8,897 nt of DNA. Source: DASRAJ01 sp039920305. Lineage in GTDB: Bacteria; Bacteroidota; Bacteroidia; Chitinophagales; UBA10324. Below are positions 7,003-8,897 of this stretch, in pieces (position 1 is the stretch's first letter; every line of letters begins with the position of its first letter). The position numbers were made by a program, and so were the translations under genes. The DNA lies in the NCBI GenBank assembly GCA_039920305.1, contig JBDSEA010000068.1, positions 1-8,897 on the forward strand, in the 5' to 3' direction. Under the pieces are notes generated by a model, which saw only the letters and a list, made by a program, of their open reading frames with translations, ran no database searches and had not been told where the DNA came from.

Positions 7003-7130
7003 AAAATTAATTGCAACCCTCAGGCTCAATATATCCAGCCGGGAAAGGTATATTACCAAAGCCAGCCGGATCTGGGGCAGTCATGATGATTATGATGTTA
7101 TGGAAAGGAAATAGCAATAAAAATTCACCC

Positions 7131-7162
7131 GTGGTTACTTTCCAAACCACACAAGTGTGTGG
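7131..7162 (-). other. Two mutually exclusive hairpins after the LVIVD gene
   Basis: A near-perfect palindrome CCACACA-AG-TGTGTGG (7147-7162) can form a seven-pair stem, or six pairs with a four-base loop. Overlapping it, GTGGTT (7131-7136) can pair with AACCAC (7145-7150). Both use the CCAC at 7147-7150, so only one can form at a time. The 7147-7162 hairpin begins 34 nt after the LVIVD stop codon on the minus strand and may act as its 3' end, but it is followed by only TTT, so it is not a classical terminator. It is also about 200 nt upstream of purD. Confidence 0.35.
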
Positions 7163-7195
7163 CTGTCTATATGCTGGATCGCCTGTTATTAAAAC

Positions 7196-8473
7196 TTATT
7201 GGTTTATAAAAATCTTCATAGTTGAAATTCGATTTTTATTTTGAACAGACAGGAAATAAATGCCCGGGGTGGCCCATATTGTTTGCACATGAACCTGGTT
7301 CTCATCTTTAGAGTCTGAAAAAGTAAAAGCTACTTGCCTGCCATTCAAATCAATTATTGACACAGAAGAATTTTTTGAATTTTCTGTTAGAAAAATTGTA
7401 AAGCCATCTGTAGCATTACAAGGATTAGGATAAATATTATTCTCCTGGTGAATTGAAAACAAAGCGGAAGCAGAAGTGGGAAATCCCCCGGTAAGCTCGA
7501 GTATTTCAAATCCGCTGCCACGCCCGTTGAAGATCAGTGAATCAGAAACATCGAGTGCTACAGAAGAATTTGCTACATCCTGGCCGGTAAAAGAACCAAG
7601 ATAATGATGTGATGAGTCTGAAACATCAAAAACCCTAAGACCGCCACCCGAGGTAATAAAGAGAATATTGCTGTGATACGCTGTTTTACCATAATCACCT
7701 GATGAAAAAGTAGTGCTGTCAGAAAAAAGATAAACCGGCAAGAGCGGATCACTTACATTATATGCATCGAATCCGAGGGCGGTTTGTAAAGTTGATACCC
7801 ATGGTAAAAATATCCGCTGATTTAGAGTATCGGCTGAAATTCCTGACTCACTGTTATGGGTATAATCCAGTGATGTGATCATTACGGGTGTTTCGGGAAC
7901 AGAAATATCATAAATTTTAAGTGAAGAAGTAGTGGTAACAAATAAGCTGTTTCCAATGATTCTCATCATCCCGCCGCCTTCAATTCCTGCGGAAGGGATT
8001 TGCTGAACATTGACAACTTCCGGAGCTGAGGAATCCGAGACATTGACAGTATAAAGCGAATCACTGCCTGTCATATAAACATAATCTCCATGAGGAACAA
8101 TATCACCCCCAAGCAGAAAAGAAGTTGCAGGAATATTTACCGAGCCGCTAAGGAAAGGCGCATCAATATTGCTGATATCATAAACTGCAAAAGTGCCATT
8201 TCCCCCCTCGGCCATATAGGCGTTTTTACCTTCCGCGGTAAGCTGATATGCATAGCTGCCCGGATAGGTAACCGTTGCTGACAGAACCGGGTTGAAAGGA
8301 TCAATGATATCAAAGCTTTTCAACCCCTGCTGAGAGACGAGTATATGATTATTAATGTATTTTATATCGAAAATGGATGTTAGCGGAGCGACAAATGATA
8401 GCTGGGTAATTACCTGAGCACTTAACACGGTAACGGTATGTGACAGAATGCTAATAAGAAAAATTTTTTTCAT
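7196..8473 (-). CDS. LVIVD-repeat beta-propeller protein with T9SS sorting domain
   Basis: The 425-residue protein starts with a signal peptide (MKKIFLISIL..., about 1-19, cleavage near LSA-Q). Six repeats of the LVIVD type follow, each with a hydrophobic strand, a D[IV]S or related turn and a following P: about 51-68 (LKSFDIIDPFNPVL), 95-112 (FAVYDISNIDAPFL), 140-157 (LYTVNVSDSSAPEV), 185-202 (LKIYDISVPETPVM), 235-252 (FDAYNVSDPLLPVY) and 279-296 (LRVFDVSDSSHHYL). A degenerate seventh is at 322-330 (FEILELTGG). This spacing of 40-50 residues predicts a beta-propeller. The last 79 residues are a T9SS type A sorting domain: NIYPNP (346-351), SIIDLNGRQVAF and GIYFLSV, ending KIFINQ. The protein is likely released or anchored at the cell surface. 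LVIVD propellers have no common enzymatic activity, and binding or scaffold roles are guesses. It lies between a nucleotide-sugar dehydrogenase gene (upstream) and purD. Confidence 0.9.
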   Translation of the reverse strand: MKKIFLISILSHTVTVLSAQVITQLSFVAPLTSIFDIKYINNHILVSQQGLKSFDIIDPFNPVLSATVTYPGSYAYQLTAEGKNAYMAEGGNGTFAVYDISNIDAPFLSGSVNIPATSFLLGGDIVPHGDYVYMTGSDSLYTVNVSDSSAPEVVNVQQIPSAGIEGGGMMRIIGNSLFVTTTSSLKIYDISVPETPVMITSLDYTHNSESGISADTLNQRIFLPWVSTLQTALGFDAYNVSDPLLPVYLFSDSTTFSSGDYGKTAYHSNILFITSGGGLRVFDVSDSSHHYLGSFTGQDVANSSVALDVSDSLIFNGRGSGFEILELTGGFPTSASALFSIHQENNIYPNPCNATDGFTIFLTENSKNSSVSIIDLNGRQVAFTFSDSKDENQVHVQTIWATPGIYFLSVQNKNRISTMKIFINQ

Positions 8474-8476
8474 AAG

Positions 8477-8490
8477 AATAAAATTTGATG
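8477..8490 (-). repeat. 14-bp leader copy before LVIVD gene start
   Basis: Read on the minus strand this is CATCAAATTTTATT, identical to the copy directly upstream of purD (6941-6954). It ends three bases before the ATG at 8473. The T9SS cargo gene at 3154-4815 has a related but diverged CCTAAATTTTAC in a comparable position. Confidence 0.6.
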
Positions 8491-8517
8491 TTTATTCAAT
8501 AGTATGGTGTTGAAATG

Positions 8518-8525
8518 CAAAGCTA
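8518..8525 (-). promoter_or_regulatory. TAGCTTTG -7 box upstream of LVIVD gene
   Basis: The complement of 8518-8525 is TAGCTTTG, a full match to TAnnTTTG and identical in all eight bases to the box before the other T9SS cargo gene (4838-4845). It lies 44 nt before the start codon. No TTG is found at the expected 17-23 nt further upstream, so the -33 element is missing or degenerate. Confidence 0.42.
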
Positions 8526-8588
8526 TTAGTAAAAGAAGCTCTGACCCCTGAGAAACCAGCTGAAGAAGGTTAAACCAATACTAAGAAG

Positions 8589-8615
8589 GTAATGCAAAGG
8601 ATAAAAAGCCATTAC
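8589..8615 (-). terminator. Weak hairpin after the nucleotide-sugar dehydrogenase gene
   Basis: GTAATG (8589-8594) and CATTAC (8610-8615) are complementary arms separated by a 15-nt loop. On the minus strand the hairpin starts 10 nt after the stop codon of the dehydrogenase gene. There is no clean U tract after it; the T-rich stretch (GGCTTTTTATCC) is in the loop. It may stabilise or end the transcript, but the evidence is thin. Confidence 0.25.
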
Positions 8616-8625
8616 TCAAACGAAA

Positions 8626-8897
8626 TCAGAGTGACCAGTAGGTAAGCTGATTTATCTTGTTTCTGAAGATGCCCTTTATATCGGCAATGATTGCATTTGG
8701 AGTGGTGATTGAAAGGAAATAATCTTCTGTAAGACTGCGATACTGATCATGTGCCACTGCAACAATTACTGCATCATAATCACCGGAAATTTCTGGTGTG
8801 AGTGAAAAACCATATTCTTTTTGCAGTTCATCACTGGAGGCACAGGCATCGATTATTTCAACTTTTACAGAAAACTGGTTCAGTTCATTTACAAGGT
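8626..8897 (-). CDS. Nucleotide-sugar (UDP-sugar) dehydrogenase, C-terminal fragment
   Basis: An open frame enters from the right edge and runs 89 codons to a TGA (complement of 8626-8628); the NAD-binding domain and active-site Cys lie outside the window. The peptide has LVNELNQFSVKVEIIDACAS, then LQKEYGFSL, then YDAVIVAVAHDQYRSL, then IIADIKGIFRNKI and a terminal TYWSL. This is the UDP-binding C-terminal domain of the UDP-glucose/GDP-mannose dehydrogenase superfamily. The AVAH...Y segment, the DIKG motif and the YWSL end are closest in my recollection to TviB/WbpO-type UDP-HexNAc 6-dehydrogenases, which feed O-antigen or capsule synthesis. Calling UDP-HexNAc over UDP-glucose is inference. 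More polysaccharide genes may lie further right. The stop is 152 bp upstream of the LVIVD gene start. Confidence 0.85.
   Translation of the reverse strand, partial: LVNELNQFSVKVEIIDACASSDELQKEYGFSLTPEISGDYDAVIVAVAHDQYRSLTEDYFLSITTPNAIIADIKGIFRNKINQLTYWSL

Noticed and set aside
7011..7244. Plus-strand open frame of 77 codons in the spacer before purD
   Set aside because: It has a TTG start, no leader signal, and overlaps the 3' end of the LVIVD gene on the other strand. The open frame is probably a side effect of low stop density in this stretch.
1..8897. Mobile element, phage, defence system or CRISPR array
   Set aside because: No transposase, integrase, nuclease, repeat-spacer array or terminal inverted repeat was seen on either strand. 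The genes are typical chromosomal ones.

Overview
The window looks like an ordinary chromosomal segment of an AT-rich member of the Bacteroidota. The evidence is two secreted proteins with type IX secretion (T9SS) C-terminal sorting domains, start codons preceded by A/T-rich leaders instead of Shine-Dalgarno motifs, and TAnnTTTG-type -7 promoter boxes. The genus cannot be determined from this sequence.

Layout from left to right. Positions 1-168 (-) hold the first 56 codons of a DinB-like protein that runs off the edge. Positions 241-1131 (-) encode a secreted or membrane PAP2 phosphatase. Positions 1239-2102 (-) encode a 3-hydroxyacyl-CoA (3-hydroxybutyryl-CoA) dehydrogenase. A divergent gene at 2208-2939 (+) encodes a second PAP2 phosphatase that appears paralogous to the first. 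It converges, across a bidirectional terminator (3097-3130), on a 553-residue T9SS cargo protein at 3154-4815 (-). A DoxX-family membrane protein (5049-5513, +) is divergent from that gene and convergent with purD (5664-6938, -). Upstream of purD on the same strand are a T9SS-sorted LVIVD-repeat beta-propeller protein (7196-8473, -) and the last 89 codons of a nucleotide-sugar dehydrogenase (8626-8897, -), which runs off the right edge.

The genes do not form one pathway. They cover purine synthesis (purD), acyl-CoA oxidation or reduction, envelope lipid or polyprenyl phosphate turnover (two PAP2 proteins), surface polysaccharide precursor synthesis (UDP-sugar dehydrogenase), and surface or secreted proteins. 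No intergenic gap exceeds 300 bases; the largest are 3-end/5-end spacers of 257 bp (6939-7195) and 233 bp (4816-5048). No tRNA, rRNA, CRISPR array, insertion sequence, integrase or phage gene was seen.

No new biological system was found. The points most worth checking are an identical 14-bp leader directly before the starts of purD and the LVIVD gene, the same TAGCTTTG box upstream of both T9SS cargo genes, a PAP2 paralogue that has lost its motif-1 lysine, and an odd open stretch with mutually exclusive hairpins between the LVIVD gene and purD.
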